Shown here piece by piece: positions 7,381 to 14,951 of a DNA stretch of 27,714 nt. The DNA comes from an uncultured Anaerotruncus sp. (lineage in GTDB: Bacteria; Bacillota; Clostridia; Oscillospirales; CAG-272). How positions within the stretch are numbered: position 1 is the stretch's first letter; the number at the start of each line of letters is the position of its first letter. Made by a program: the position numbers and the translations under genes. The stretch is from positions 1-27,714 of the forward strand of contig CAJLZE010000028.1 of assembly GCA_905210995.1 (NCBI GenBank). The letters are read 5' to 3'. The notes beneath the pieces are model-generated. The model did not search any database. It had not been told where the DNA came from and saw nothing but the letters and a program-made list of their open reading frames with translations.

Positions 7381-8751
7381 ATGAAAAAACGACTTACGAT
7401 CTCCGAGACCGCCGCCGTCGGCAGTATGCTGTTCGGTTTGTTTTTCGGAGCGGGCAACCTGATCTTTCCGGTGTTTATGGGGCAAGCCGCCGGCGCAAAC
7501 GTATGGCGTGCGGTCATCGGATTTCTCATAACCGGTGTCGGCATCCCGCTTCTCGGCGTGGCGGCGCTCGGCATGAGCCGCAGTGACGGACTTTTCCAAA
7601 TGAGCAGCAAGGTCGGGCGCGGCTACGGCTATTTCTTTACCATACTGCTTTATCTCACGATAGGACCGTTCTTTGCCATCCCGCGCTGCGCTTCGACCTC
7701 GTTTTCGGTCGGCATCAAGCCTATGATAGACGACGGCACGGCAAAATGGCTCGTGTGGATATTCTCGCTTCTGTTCTTTGCGGCGGTGCTGTGGTTTTCG
7801 CTGCGTCCCGGCAAGATACTCACATGGGTGGGCAAGATACTGACGCCGCTCTTTCTCGCGGCTCTCGGGCTGCTCATCGTTGCGGCGCTCATTTCTCCGA
7901 TAGGCTCTGCGGGAGACGTCGCTCCCGAGGCTTCATACGAGAGTGGAGCGGTGTTTCAGGGTTTTCTTGACGGCTACAATACCATGGATGCGCTCGCAGG
8001 GCTTGCCTTTGGCATAGTCGTTATCACCGCGATACGCGGTCTCGGTGTTGAGGATCCCGCCGCGATAGCGGGGAACACCATAACCTCCGGCTTTTTCGGC
8101 TGCGTTATCATGGCGGTCATTTATGCGGCGCTTGCGCTCATCGGCGCGCAGAGCCGCACGGCCTATCCGCTCTCTGCTGACGGCGGAGAGGCGCTTTACG
8201 TCATTGCAACACACTATTTCGGCAAGGTCGGCGGCATCATTCTTGCCGTTATCGTTACGCTCGCCTGCCTCAAGACAGCCGTCGGTCTCATCACGAGCTG
8301 CGGCGAGATGTTCCGCGAGCTTTTCCCGCGCGGTCCGAAATATCCTGTGTGGGCAGTCGGTTTCTGCGTTGTTTCCTTCCTCATTTCAACTATCGGGCTC
8401 AGCGCCATAATCGACTGGTCGCTGCCGGTGCTCATGTTCCTTTATCCGCTTGCAATGACTATAATCATGCTTGCATTGTCAGGCAGGCTTTTCGGGCATG
8501 ACCGCCGAGTTTACGCCTGCACGACGGCGTTCACGCTCATTGCGGCGATACCCGATCTCACCGGATCGCTCCCGCACGGGCTTTCGGATGCGCCCGTGAT
8601 CAGAACGGTAAACAAGATCGGCGACATGCTGCCGCTTGCCGATATCGGGCTCGGTTGGGTCTGCCCGGCGCTCGTCGGCTTTGCCGCAGGGCTTGTGTGG
8701 CATCTGATCTCGAAAGCAAGGTCGAAACACAACAGTATTGAGATGCAATAA
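7381..8751 (+). CDS. brnQ: Branched-chain amino-acid:cation symporter BrnQ
   Basis: A 456-residue, roughly 12-helix carrier of the LIVCS family that takes up leucine, isoleucine and valine with Na+ or H+. The N-terminal half has the family hallmark LFGLFFGAGNLIFPVFMG (about residues 19-36). It is followed by the glycine-rich helices GFLITGVGIPLLGV and the DGYNTMDALAGLAFGIVV segment around 198-215. The length is normal. The start ATG follows an AGAAAGG site 11 bases upstream. The gene stands alone on the plus strand, divergent from the MATE exporter, and ends in a small hairpin-T terminator. An inverted repeat around its -35 box may be an operator for amino-acid-dependent control. I saw no T-box. 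Confidence 0.93.
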   Translation: MKKRLTISETAAVGSMLFGLFFGAGNLIFPVFMGQAAGANVWRAVIGFLITGVGIPLLGVAALGMSRSDGLFQMSSKVGRGYGYFFTILLYLTIGPFFAIPRCASTSFSVGIKPMIDDGTAKWLVWIFSLLFFAAVLWFSLRPGKILTWVGKILTPLFLAALGLLIVAALISPIGSAGDVAPEASYESGAVFQGFLDGYNTMDALAGLAFGIVVITAIRGLGVEDPAAIAGNTITSGFFGCVIMAVIYAALALIGAQSRTAYPLSADGGEALYVIATHYFGKVGGIILAVIVTLACLKTAVGLITSCGEMFRELFPRGPKYPVWAVGFCVVSFLISTIGLSAIIDWSLPVLMFLYPLAMTIIMLALSGRLFGHDRRVYACTTAFTLIAAIPDLTGSLPHGLSDAPVIRTVNKIGDMLPLADIGLGWVCPALVGFAAGLVWHLISKARSKHNSIEMQ

Positions 8752-8780
8752 ATTACATAAAATAACATCGGGGGGGTAAA

Positions 8781-8804
8781 ACACCTCTCCGGTGTATTTT
8801 TTTA
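8781..8804 (+). terminator. Short intrinsic terminator after brnQ
   Basis: ACACC, loop TCTCC, GGTGT, then ATTTTTTT. The stem is only 5 bp, so it may be leaky. A run of seven G (8770-8776) precedes it. Confidence 0.6.
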
Positions 8805-8834
8805 TATTTAGATAGCATATCAACCGAAAGTTTA

Positions 8835-8863
8835 TTGACAAACCGTTTCGTTTTGTTTATAAT
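8835..8863 (+). promoter_or_regulatory. Consensus sigma-A promoter of the ABC exporter operon
   Basis: TTGACA (8835-8840), 17 bases, TATAAT (8858-8863). The predicted transcription start (about 8870) lies only some 20 bases before the ATG at 8890, so the message has an unusually short 5' leader. Confidence 0.88.
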
Positions 8864-8889
8864 GTTGAACAGTGATACCCGATTTTTTT

Positions 8890-10812
8890 ATGAAAGAGGT
8901 GGACGTCATAGCGGACAAGGACAAAAAGGCGACGCGCGTGGAGAAGGCGGCTGCGCGTGCGGAGAAAAAAGCCCGGAAGAAAAAGGAAAAGGAGAAAAAG
9001 AAAAAAGAAAGGCTACCGCGCGGGCGAACGCTGTCGAACGTGATTTTTGCGCTCGGACAGATATGGAGCGTGTCGCCGGGATACTTTATTTTTTATTTCG
9101 TAAATACATTCCTTTATGCACCGCTCGACTTTCTCAGCGGCTCGTTTCTTATACGCATGATCGTTAACAGCGTCGAGAGCGGTCAGCCGAGGAGAAATGT
9201 AATAATATATCTTTCCGTGATCGCGGCGGCAACGCTCGTTATCAATGTGTCAAACAACTACTACTGGAATGTCTTATCAGCCGGAAAGTACCAAGAGATC
9301 GACGCCGCCATGCGGCGCAAGCTGTTCATAAAGGCGTCGCAGGTCGAGCTTGCCTGTTATGAAACTCCGTCGTTTTACGACAAGTATGTCAAGGCAATGG
9401 ACGAGGCGTACGACCGTGTGATGAAGGTCATGAGGACTCTCGATAACCTCATATGGCGTACGGTGACGCTCTTCTGCAACTCATTTTTGCTCTTTGCCAT
9501 TGACCCGGTGCTGATAATCTTCGGGCTTTTGCCGCTGCTGCTCGGCTTTGTGCGAAGCTGGAAGAACAAGCTCAAGCACGATCACATTGCAGACCGCAAG
9601 CCGGTAGAACGGCGGCAGAAATATGTCCGCCGCACATTTTATCTCAACGAATACGCCAAGGAGATGCGGCTCGGCGATATGCACACGCGAATGCTCGGCG
9701 AGCTTGAGCGGACGCGGCGCGATTTTTGCGCGTTGATACGCAAATACGGCTGGAAGCGCGCCATCGCGGATTACATACTTGACATCGGTATGTCTGTCGT
9801 GACGGTGCTCGGCGCAACGCTTTATGCCGTCTGGCGCACGCTTTCGGACGGCGGTATGACCATAGGCGACTGCATAGTCGTTCTCAACTCCATCTCGGTC
9901 GTTTCCTACTGTCTCAGCAACCTCGTAACGACCTTTGCCGAGTTCGGCGAGCACGCGCTCTTCCTTGAGGACGTGCGGTATTTCCTTGACTACGAGCCGA
10001 AGATAAAGGACAGCGAGAATGCCGTGCCCGCGCCCGAAAATTGTGCCGATATCGACCTTGAGGACGTCACCTTCCGTTATGAGGGCGCCGAGGATGATAC
10101 CCTGCGCGGGATATCGCTCCATATCGGCGCGGGCGAGAGGATCGCGCTCGTCGGGCAGAACGGCTCGGGCAAGACCACGCTCGTCAAGTTGCTGTTGCGC
10201 CTTTACAATCCCACGGGCGGCTCGGTGAAGCTCGATGGCAGAGACATACGCGACTACACGCTCGACTCCTACCGCGATGAGTACGCCTGCGTATTTCAGG
10301 ATTTCAAAATGTTTTCTATGTCGGTAGCAGACAACGTGCTTTTGCGTCTGCCGAAAGATGGCGACGCTGAGCTTGTCGAGTATTCGCTGCGTGAAAGCGG
10401 AGCCTATGAGCGCGTAGCGCGGCTCGATCACGGCATCGAAACAACGCTCACGCGCGAATTCGACGATCACGGAGCCAATCTTTCGGTCGGCGAACAGCAA
10501 AAGATAGCCCTGGCGCGCGCCTTTGCCCGCACGTCGCCGGTGATAATACTCGACGAGCCGTCCTCGGCGCTCGACCCGATAGCGGAGCACACCATGTTTG
10601 AAAACATGATGAAGGCGGCGGAGGGCAGAACGGTGATATTCATATCGCACCGTCTTTCGTCCGCAGTCGATGCCGACCATATATTCCTTATGGACGGCGG
10701 CAGGATAACCGAGGAGGGAAATCACCGCGAGCTGATGGAGAAGGGCGGCAAGTACGCCGAGATGTTCAGGCTGCAAGCCGAAAATTATGTGGGAAAGGGG
10801 GCTGATGCGTGA
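8890..10812 (+). CDS. ABC exporter half-transporter, first subunit
   Basis: A roughly 640-residue fusion of a six-helix type IV (ABC-B-like) membrane domain (about 50-345) and an ATPase domain (about 375-635). A lysine/glutamate-rich cytoplasmic N-terminus of some 40 residues precedes it. Walker A GQNGSGKTT is at about 422, the signature is LSVGEQQ at about 531 instead of LSGGQ, Walker B IILDEP is at about 553 with its catalytic Glu, and the H-loop is ISHRLSS. The start is uncertain: ATG 8890 lacks a ribosome site, GTG 8872 sits almost at the predicted transcription start, and an AAAGAGGTGG run lies just inside the frame. It overlaps the next gene in TGATG form. The two should make a heterodimeric exporter of drugs, peptides or lipids; the substrate is unknown. 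Confidence 0.9.
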   Translation: MKEVDVIADKDKKATRVEKAAARAEKKARKKKEKEKKKKERLPRGRTLSNVIFALGQIWSVSPGYFIFYFVNTFLYAPLDFLSGSFLIRMIVNSVESGQPRRNVIIYLSVIAAATLVINVSNNYYWNVLSAGKYQEIDAAMRRKLFIKASQVELACYETPSFYDKYVKAMDEAYDRVMKVMRTLDNLIWRTVTLFCNSFLLFAIDPVLIIFGLLPLLLGFVRSWKNKLKHDHIADRKPVERRQKYVRRTFYLNEYAKEMRLGDMHTRMLGELERTRRDFCALIRKYGWKRAIADYILDIGMSVVTVLGATLYAVWRTLSDGGMTIGDCIVVLNSISVVSYCLSNLVTTFAEFGEHALFLEDVRYFLDYEPKIKDSENAVPAPENCADIDLEDVTFRYEGAEDDTLRGISLHIGAGERIALVGQNGSGKTTLVKLLLRLYNPTGGSVKLDGRDIRDYTLDSYRDEYACVFQDFKMFSMSVADNVLLRLPKDGDAELVEYSLRESGAYERVARLDHGIETTLTREFDDHGANLSVGEQQKIALARAFARTSPVIILDEPSSALDPIAEHTMFENMMKAAEGRTVIFISHRLSSAVDADHIFLMDGGRITEEGNHRELMEKGGKYAEMFRLQAENYVGKGADA

Positions 10813-12710
10813 TGGCAGCGGAAAATGCAAAGAAAGTGAAAATGCGCCGCGACGGAACGCCCAAGCAGTCTTTGGCGCGTATAATGAAGAACAATTTCGG
10901 CATCATCGCCAAGGTCGCGCGTATGGGTCCCGATTACCTTATCGGCAATATCCTGATGGGAGTTGTCTACGGTCTCACCAACTCGGCTGATACGGTATTT
11001 ACCGTAAAGCTGTTCAACGCGCTCGACGAGGGGGCGGAGTTCGGTGATGTTGCCTTTATGATCGCGCTCATGGCTGTTTGGAATCTGACCACAAGTGCGC
11101 TCCACTGGATATATTTCTATGTTTTCAAGCCGTGGTCAAAGCAAAAGCTGGATGTGCGGCTTCAGCGCGAGCTGTTTCTCAAGGCATACCGCATGGATGT
11201 CGCCTGCTACGACGACCCCGAGTTTTACAATGACTTTGTATGGGCGATGGATGAGGCAAACAAGCGCTCCGATGAGGTCATAGACGATATCGGCAAGCTC
11301 GTTACGCGCATTGTGAGTATGTCAACGCTCATCACAGTAATGCTTACGATAGACGTTCCGGTGGCGATAGCCATTCTGGCGGCGTCTGTGCTGTGCGTTC
11401 TGATAAACCAGATGGGAAATCGTTGGAGTTTTGAGCAGGAAAAGTACTGGAAGCCGCTGCACCGAGTGAGAAACTACATAAACCGTGTTTTTCAGCTTCA
11501 GGATCACGCCAAGGAAATAAGGACGAGCCGAGTGACCGATCTGCTCATGCGTGATTACGACGAGAATACCGAAAAATCGGTAAAGCTCGCGAAAAAGTAC
11601 GGCATGAAGTGGTTTTTGCTCTACGGTGTCGGGTGGATGCTCGTTTCCACCGGGCTGCAGTTCGGTGTGCTTTTCTATATGTTCGGCAAACTGGAGAGCG
11701 GTCTTGTGCTCATCGGTGCGTTTGCCGCGAGCGTCGGCGTTATATGGACCCTCCGTTGGCAGGTGATAGATTTTGTTGAAAAGGCGGCAAAATTCCCGAA
11801 GCATTCGCTTTTCCTTGAAAAATACTACGGCTTTCTCGCATACGAGCCGAGGATCACAACGGGCGAGGCGGAGGTGCCGGAATTTTCGTCGCTTGAGCTG
11901 CGCGACGTGACCTTCACATACGATTTTTCGGACAAACCCAAGTACGAGTGGCATGACGCCGACTGGGAAAAGCCCGAGGGCGAGCATTCGTCCGCCGAGG
12001 CGCTTAAAAATGTATCGCTGTCGCTCTCGCGCGGCGAAAAGATCGCCATCGTCGGCTACAACGGCGCGGGCAAGACGACGCTCATCAAGCTGCTCATGCG
12101 TCTTTACGACCCGACCTCGGGGCAGATCCTCATGAACGGCAGGGACATACGCGAATATGATCTTGACGCATACCGCGAAAAGATCGGCGTCGTGTTCCAG
12201 GATTTCAAGATATACGCCGCAAGCATCGCCGAAAACGTGATGAACGGCGATTATGACCCCGAGCATGACCGTGAGACCGTTATCGCGGCGCTTGACAAGG
12301 CGGGATTTTCCGAAAAGCTCGCAACGCTTGAACAGGGTGTCGATACGACGCTGACGCGCGAATTCGACAAAAAGGGAACGAACCTTTCCGGCGGAGAAGG
12401 GCAGAAGGTCGCCATTGCGCGTGTTTTTGCCCGCGATTACGAGCTTATCATCATGGATGAGCCGTCGTCGGCACTCGATCCCATCGCCGAATACGAGCTT
12501 AACCGCTCCATCCTTGAATATGCCGCCGACAAAACGGTCATTTTCATTTCACACAGGCTTTCGACCACGAGAATGGCTGACCGTATATATATGTTCGACA
12601 GCGGCAGTCTTATCGAATCCGGCTCTCACGACGAGTTGATGGAGATGGACGGCAAGTACGCCGCCATGTTCAGGCTCCAGGCGGAGAAATACACCGAAAG
12701 CGTTACATAA
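10812..12710 (+). CDS. ABC exporter half-transporter, second subunit
   Basis: A 632-residue partner of the preceding gene, with six membrane helices (about 45-320) and an ATPase domain (about 350-628). Walker A is GYNGAGKTT at about 415, the signature is the standard LSGGEGQ at about 525, Walker B IIMDEP keeps the catalytic Glu, and the switch is ISHRLSTT. Between the first beta strand (VTFTYDF) and the ALKNVSL strand there is an unusually long polar insert of about 25 residues rich in Lys, Glu, Trp and His, absent from the first subunit. The ATG overlaps the upstream stop codon, so translation is coupled and a 1:1 complex is likely. A GTG three bases earlier is a possible alternative start. 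Confidence 0.92.
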   Translation: MAAENAKKVKMRRDGTPKQSLARIMKNNFGIIAKVARMGPDYLIGNILMGVVYGLTNSADTVFTVKLFNALDEGAEFGDVAFMIALMAVWNLTTSALHWIYFYVFKPWSKQKLDVRLQRELFLKAYRMDVACYDDPEFYNDFVWAMDEANKRSDEVIDDIGKLVTRIVSMSTLITVMLTIDVPVAIAILAASVLCVLINQMGNRWSFEQEKYWKPLHRVRNYINRVFQLQDHAKEIRTSRVTDLLMRDYDENTEKSVKLAKKYGMKWFLLYGVGWMLVSTGLQFGVLFYMFGKLESGLVLIGAFAASVGVIWTLRWQVIDFVEKAAKFPKHSLFLEKYYGFLAYEPRITTGEAEVPEFSSLELRDVTFTYDFSDKPKYEWHDADWEKPEGEHSSAEALKNVSLSLSRGEKIAIVGYNGAGKTTLIKLLMRLYDPTSGQILMNGRDIREYDLDAYREKIGVVFQDFKIYAASIAENVMNGDYDPEHDRETVIAALDKAGFSEKLATLEQGVDTTLTREFDKKGTNLSGGEGQKVAIARVFARDYELIIMDEPSSALDPIAEYELNRSILEYAADKTVIFISHRLSTTRMADRIYMFDSGSLIESGSHDELMEMDGKYAAMFRLQAEKYTESVT

Positions 12711-12755
12711 AAAATCTGCCGCAGCGCATTTGCGCTGCGGCAGACCGTTTTTGTT
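12711..12755. terminator. Long bidirectional intrinsic terminator
   Basis: A near-perfect 13-14 bp stem (TCTGCCGCAGCGCA at 12715-12728, mirrored by 12731-12744) is flanked by AAAAAA on the left and by CCGTTTTTG on the right. It can stop the ABC operon on the plus strand and the convergent four-helix membrane protein gene on the minus strand. Confidence 0.9.
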
Positions 12756-13194
12756 ATTTCTTTTTAATTTCGTTGTCATCGAACTGCGAGCGGTAGTTTC
12801 TCTCCTCGGCAAGCGTGCGTTTTATGTGACGCGTGAGGAGAGCGTATACCGTCATTGCCACGATATAGATCACAAGCGCTACCATGGTCCCAACGAGCCG
12901 CTGGCGGCTCTCCATTCCCGCGGGCAGTATCACGCAGAGATAGACGCCGAGCATCGTTGCGGCGCAGTGCAGCGGATAGCTCAGCCCGCGCGGGAGCGTT
13001 TTTGACGCAAGCGCGGTGTTGGCAGCCGCAAGGCAGAGGCAGAAGGGAAGGAGCAGGAACACTCTTTTTGCGGAAAGCAGCGCGCCGCCCTCCTCGTTCG
13101 AATACATTGCAAATATTACAAAGCTGTATGCGCCCGTTGCGACCGTGTAATAAGCCGCCGCGCGGGTGAGTATTTTTTTGATTGTTTCTTTCAT
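12754..13194 (-). CDS. Small four-helix membrane protein, DUF3021-like
   Basis: A 146-residue protein with four hydrophobic segments (about 11-30, 42-65, 74-95, 101-122) and a charged cytoplasmic tail rich in Arg, Glu and Lys. Size, topology and the SYPLHCAATMLG stretch in the third helix remind me of the DUF3021 family, often found beside regulators or transporters in Firmicutes. The match is from memory and is weak. The start ATG has AAGGA eight bases upstream. It follows the M23 peptidase gene by 78 bases on the same strand and has a plausible promoter of its own. Function unknown. Confidence 0.7.
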   Translation of the reverse strand: MKETIKKILTRAAAYYTVATGAYSFVIFAMYSNEEGGALLSAKRVFLLLPFCLCLAAANTALASKTLPRGLSYPLHCAATMLGVYLCVILPAGMESRQRLVGTMVALVIYIVAMTVYALLTRHIKRTLAEERNYRSQFDDNEIKKK

Positions 13195-13224
13195 TATTTT
13201 CGTCCTTGATGATTATATGTCTAT

Positions 13225-13253
13225 ACTTTAGCACATTTTTCAGCTCATTGCAA
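13225..13253 (-). promoter_or_regulatory. Likely sigma-A promoter of the four-helix membrane protein
   Basis: On the minus strand TTGCAA (13253-13248), 17 bases, TAAAGT (13230-13225), about 30 bases before the start codon. A second -10-like TATAAT follows closely but lacks a -35 box. Confidence 0.5.
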
Positions 13254-13272
13254 GAGATAAGGTGAAAATATT

Positions 13273-14334
13273 TCAGTCGGGAGTTTCGGGATATATGAAA
13301 TGCACCTTCGAGAGCCGCTCGCCGCTCTCGGCATCGGCGTATGTCGGGGCGCGCCTGTCGGACAGAAAGGCGGTCAGCGCGTACATGTCGACCCATATCT
13401 GATTGTAGCCGTCCTTTTGCTTCGGGTCGAATATTATCTCGAGTCCCACGTGCAGGTGCGGTGTGTCTATGTTGTTTTTGTCTTCCTTTGTGCTGTAGCC
13501 GGTCATGCCGAGATAGCCTATTACGTCGCCCGCGTCCACTATCTTGCCCTCGTAAATGTCGCAGTAGGGATGCCCGCGGCGCAGGTGAGCGTAGTAATAA
13601 TATCTTTTGCCGTCAAAGGAGCGTATGCCTATGCGCCAGCCGCCGTAAACGTTCCAGCCGCAGCATTCGACATATCCGCTCTCCATTGCGATCACGGGAG
13701 TGCCGACGCTGCCGAGCATATCATGTCCGAGGTGGCGGCGGCGGTAGCCGAATGAGCGCGACGCGCCGAAATCGTCGTAGTCACTGTACCCGTAGCCGGA
13801 CGCGATGGGAGAGAAGGCGCGTACGCCGTAAAAACTCTCGGCGGTCTCGCTGCCGTCTGCCGCAGTGCGCACCTCGGCATAGTCACCGAGCATACCGCCG
13901 AGCACTGCGCCGTATGCCTCGCTGTAATAATCGTACAGCTTTTCGTTCCCGCTTGCGGCGCGTGCGCCGGAGGCGAGTATCTTCTCGGCGAGCGCGTTCA
14001 TCTTCTTTGCCGAAAAGCTCTTGAAGCTGCCGCCGTTTTTTGCCGCATAGACAGCGAGCAGATCGACCCATCCGATATGACCGGCTGTGCCGTGCGTCCT
14101 AATGTCATAGTCCGATGCGGCGCGCAGCGCTGCTGCCGTAGGCGTGAATTCGATGTATTTTATGTTCCCCTCGGTGTATATGAAGTTCCCGTCATTCCCG
14201 GCGGATGCCGAAACGTCAAGGTAAGCCGTTACCGCCTCGCCGTCTGCCGCCGCGGGCTTTTCGGTTTTTCTGTTGCCGATGTTCAGCCCGAGGCAGAGAA
14301 GCCCGGCGAGCAAAATGCACAAACGCTGCTTCAA
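13273..14334 (-). CDS. Secreted M23-family metallopeptidase
   Basis: A 353-residue exported protein: an N-terminal signal or anchor helix (about 4-20), an uncharacterised domain (about 35-155) and an M23/LytM-type peptidase domain (about 180-345). The zinc and catalytic residues look intact: HLGHD (H201, D205), the AHL histidine H250 and HLH (H293, H295). M23 enzymes cut peptide crosslinks of peptidoglycan. The domain order, including DYDIRTHG and YDYYSEAYGAVLGG in the front domain, fits a family I recall as widespread in Clostridia. The start is TTG at 14334, chosen because GGGAGGT lies six bases upstream. It is divergent from nusB. A role in cell-wall remodelling or spore formation is plausible; no sporulation-specific signal is visible. 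Confidence 0.88.
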   Translation of the reverse strand: MKQRLCILLAGLLCLGLNIGNRKTEKPAAADGEAVTAYLDVSASAGNDGNFIYTEGNIKYIEFTPTAAALRAASDYDIRTHGTAGHIGWVDLLAVYAAKNGGSFKSFSAKKMNALAEKILASGARAASGNEKLYDYYSEAYGAVLGGMLGDYAEVRTAADGSETAESFYGVRAFSPIASGYGYSDYDDFGASRSFGYRRRHLGHDMLGSVGTPVIAMESGYVECCGWNVYGGWRIGIRSFDGKRYYYYAHLRRGHPYCDIYEGKIVDAGDVIGYLGMTGYSTKEDKNNIDTPHLHVGLEIIFDPKQKDGYNQIWVDMYALTAFLSDRRAPTYADAESGERLSKVHFIYPETPD

Positions 14335-14349
14335 GGTAGCACCTCCCGT

Positions 14350-14413
14350 AAATATTCACTGAAATATATGCCTTGTCCTGAATAAAAATGATGAATATTC
14401 AAAGAAATATTCA
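14350..14413. repeat. Cluster of AATATTCA-type repeats in the M23/nusB divergent region
   Basis: AAATATTCA occurs at 14350-14358 and again at 14405-14413. The perfect palindrome TGAATATTCA lies at 14392-14401. TGAATATT (14392-14399) and AATATTCA (14406-14413) form an 8-base inverted repeat with a 6-base spacer. The cluster ends nine bases before the nusB -35 box and lies within the upstream region of the M23 gene, so it is a candidate binding region for a regulator. Confidence 0.45.
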
Positions 14414-14421
14414 TTCCGGTG

Positions 14422-14450
14422 TTGACTTTTGCCATTACGGAAAGTATAAT
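14422..14450 (+). promoter_or_regulatory. Sigma-A promoter of the nusB operon
   Basis: TTGACT (14422-14427), 17 bases, TATAAT (14445-14450). A second TATAAT occurs at 14458-14463 with a poorer -35. The leader contains a perfect 12-bp palindrome, GAATACGTATTC (14470-14481), just after the expected transcription start. Confidence 0.82.
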
Positions 14451-14519
14451 ATTATAGTATAATGGAGCGGAATACGTATTCGGGTCACGGTCCGGTTTTT
14501 CCGCCCTGAAAGGAACGTT

Positions 14520-14951
14520 ATGACAAGACGAGAAGCAAGAGAAAATGCGGTGGGGCTTCTGTTCGAATTCGGATTCCGTCCGGATGCAGACGCCGCGAGC
14601 ATTTACGACGCGGCGGCAGAGGTGCGCGAAATGCCGGAGGACGAATTTGAAAAGGGACTGTTCCTCGGAACTGTCGAAAACCTTGACGCGATAGACGCGG
14701 CAATTGCCGAAAATGCGCACGGCTGGAAGATGGGCAGACTTTCAAACGTCGCTCGTGCCGTGCTGAGGCTCGGCACCTATGAGATACTTTTCACCGATGT
14801 GCCCGACAGCGTTGCGGTCAACGAGGCGATCGAGATAATCAAGAAATATGACGATGCAAAGGTGCGTTCCTTTGTAAACGGCATTCTCAATGCCGTTATG
14901 AAGTCAAAAGCAGACGCTTCTTCCGACAACGACGCAGAGGGAGAAAAATAA
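14520..14951 (+). CDS. nusB: Transcription antitermination factor NusB
   Basis: A 143-residue all-helical NusB. It begins with the typical TRREARENAVGLLFE helix and carries the conserved LSNVARAVLRLGTYEILF and SVAVNEAIEIIKKYDDAKVRSFVNGILNAV segments. With NusE (ribosomal protein S10) it binds boxA RNA and supports antitermination of rRNA operons. The C-terminal tail is acidic. The start has AAAGGAA seven bases upstream. It is the first gene of a long co-directional run; its stop TAA overlaps the ATG of the next gene. Confidence 0.95.
   Translation: MTRREARENAVGLLFEFGFRPDADAASIYDAAAEVREMPEDEFEKGLFLGTVENLDAIDAAIAENAHGWKMGRLSNVARAVLRLGTYEILFTDVPDSVAVNEAIEIIKKYDDAKVRSFVNGILNAVMKSKADASSDNDAEGEK

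Noticed and set aside
7105..7599. A longer MATE protein starting far upstream on the minus strand
   Set aside because: The frame is open, but it crosses the perfect promoter, the leader and the divergent brnQ start. The peptide is not membrane-like and a strong ribosome site marks 7104.
12776..13396. A 206-codon minus-strand frame overlapping the four-helix protein and the end of the M23 gene
   Set aside because: Basic, low-complexity translation without membrane segments. The alternative frame gives a clean four-helix protein with a ribosome site.
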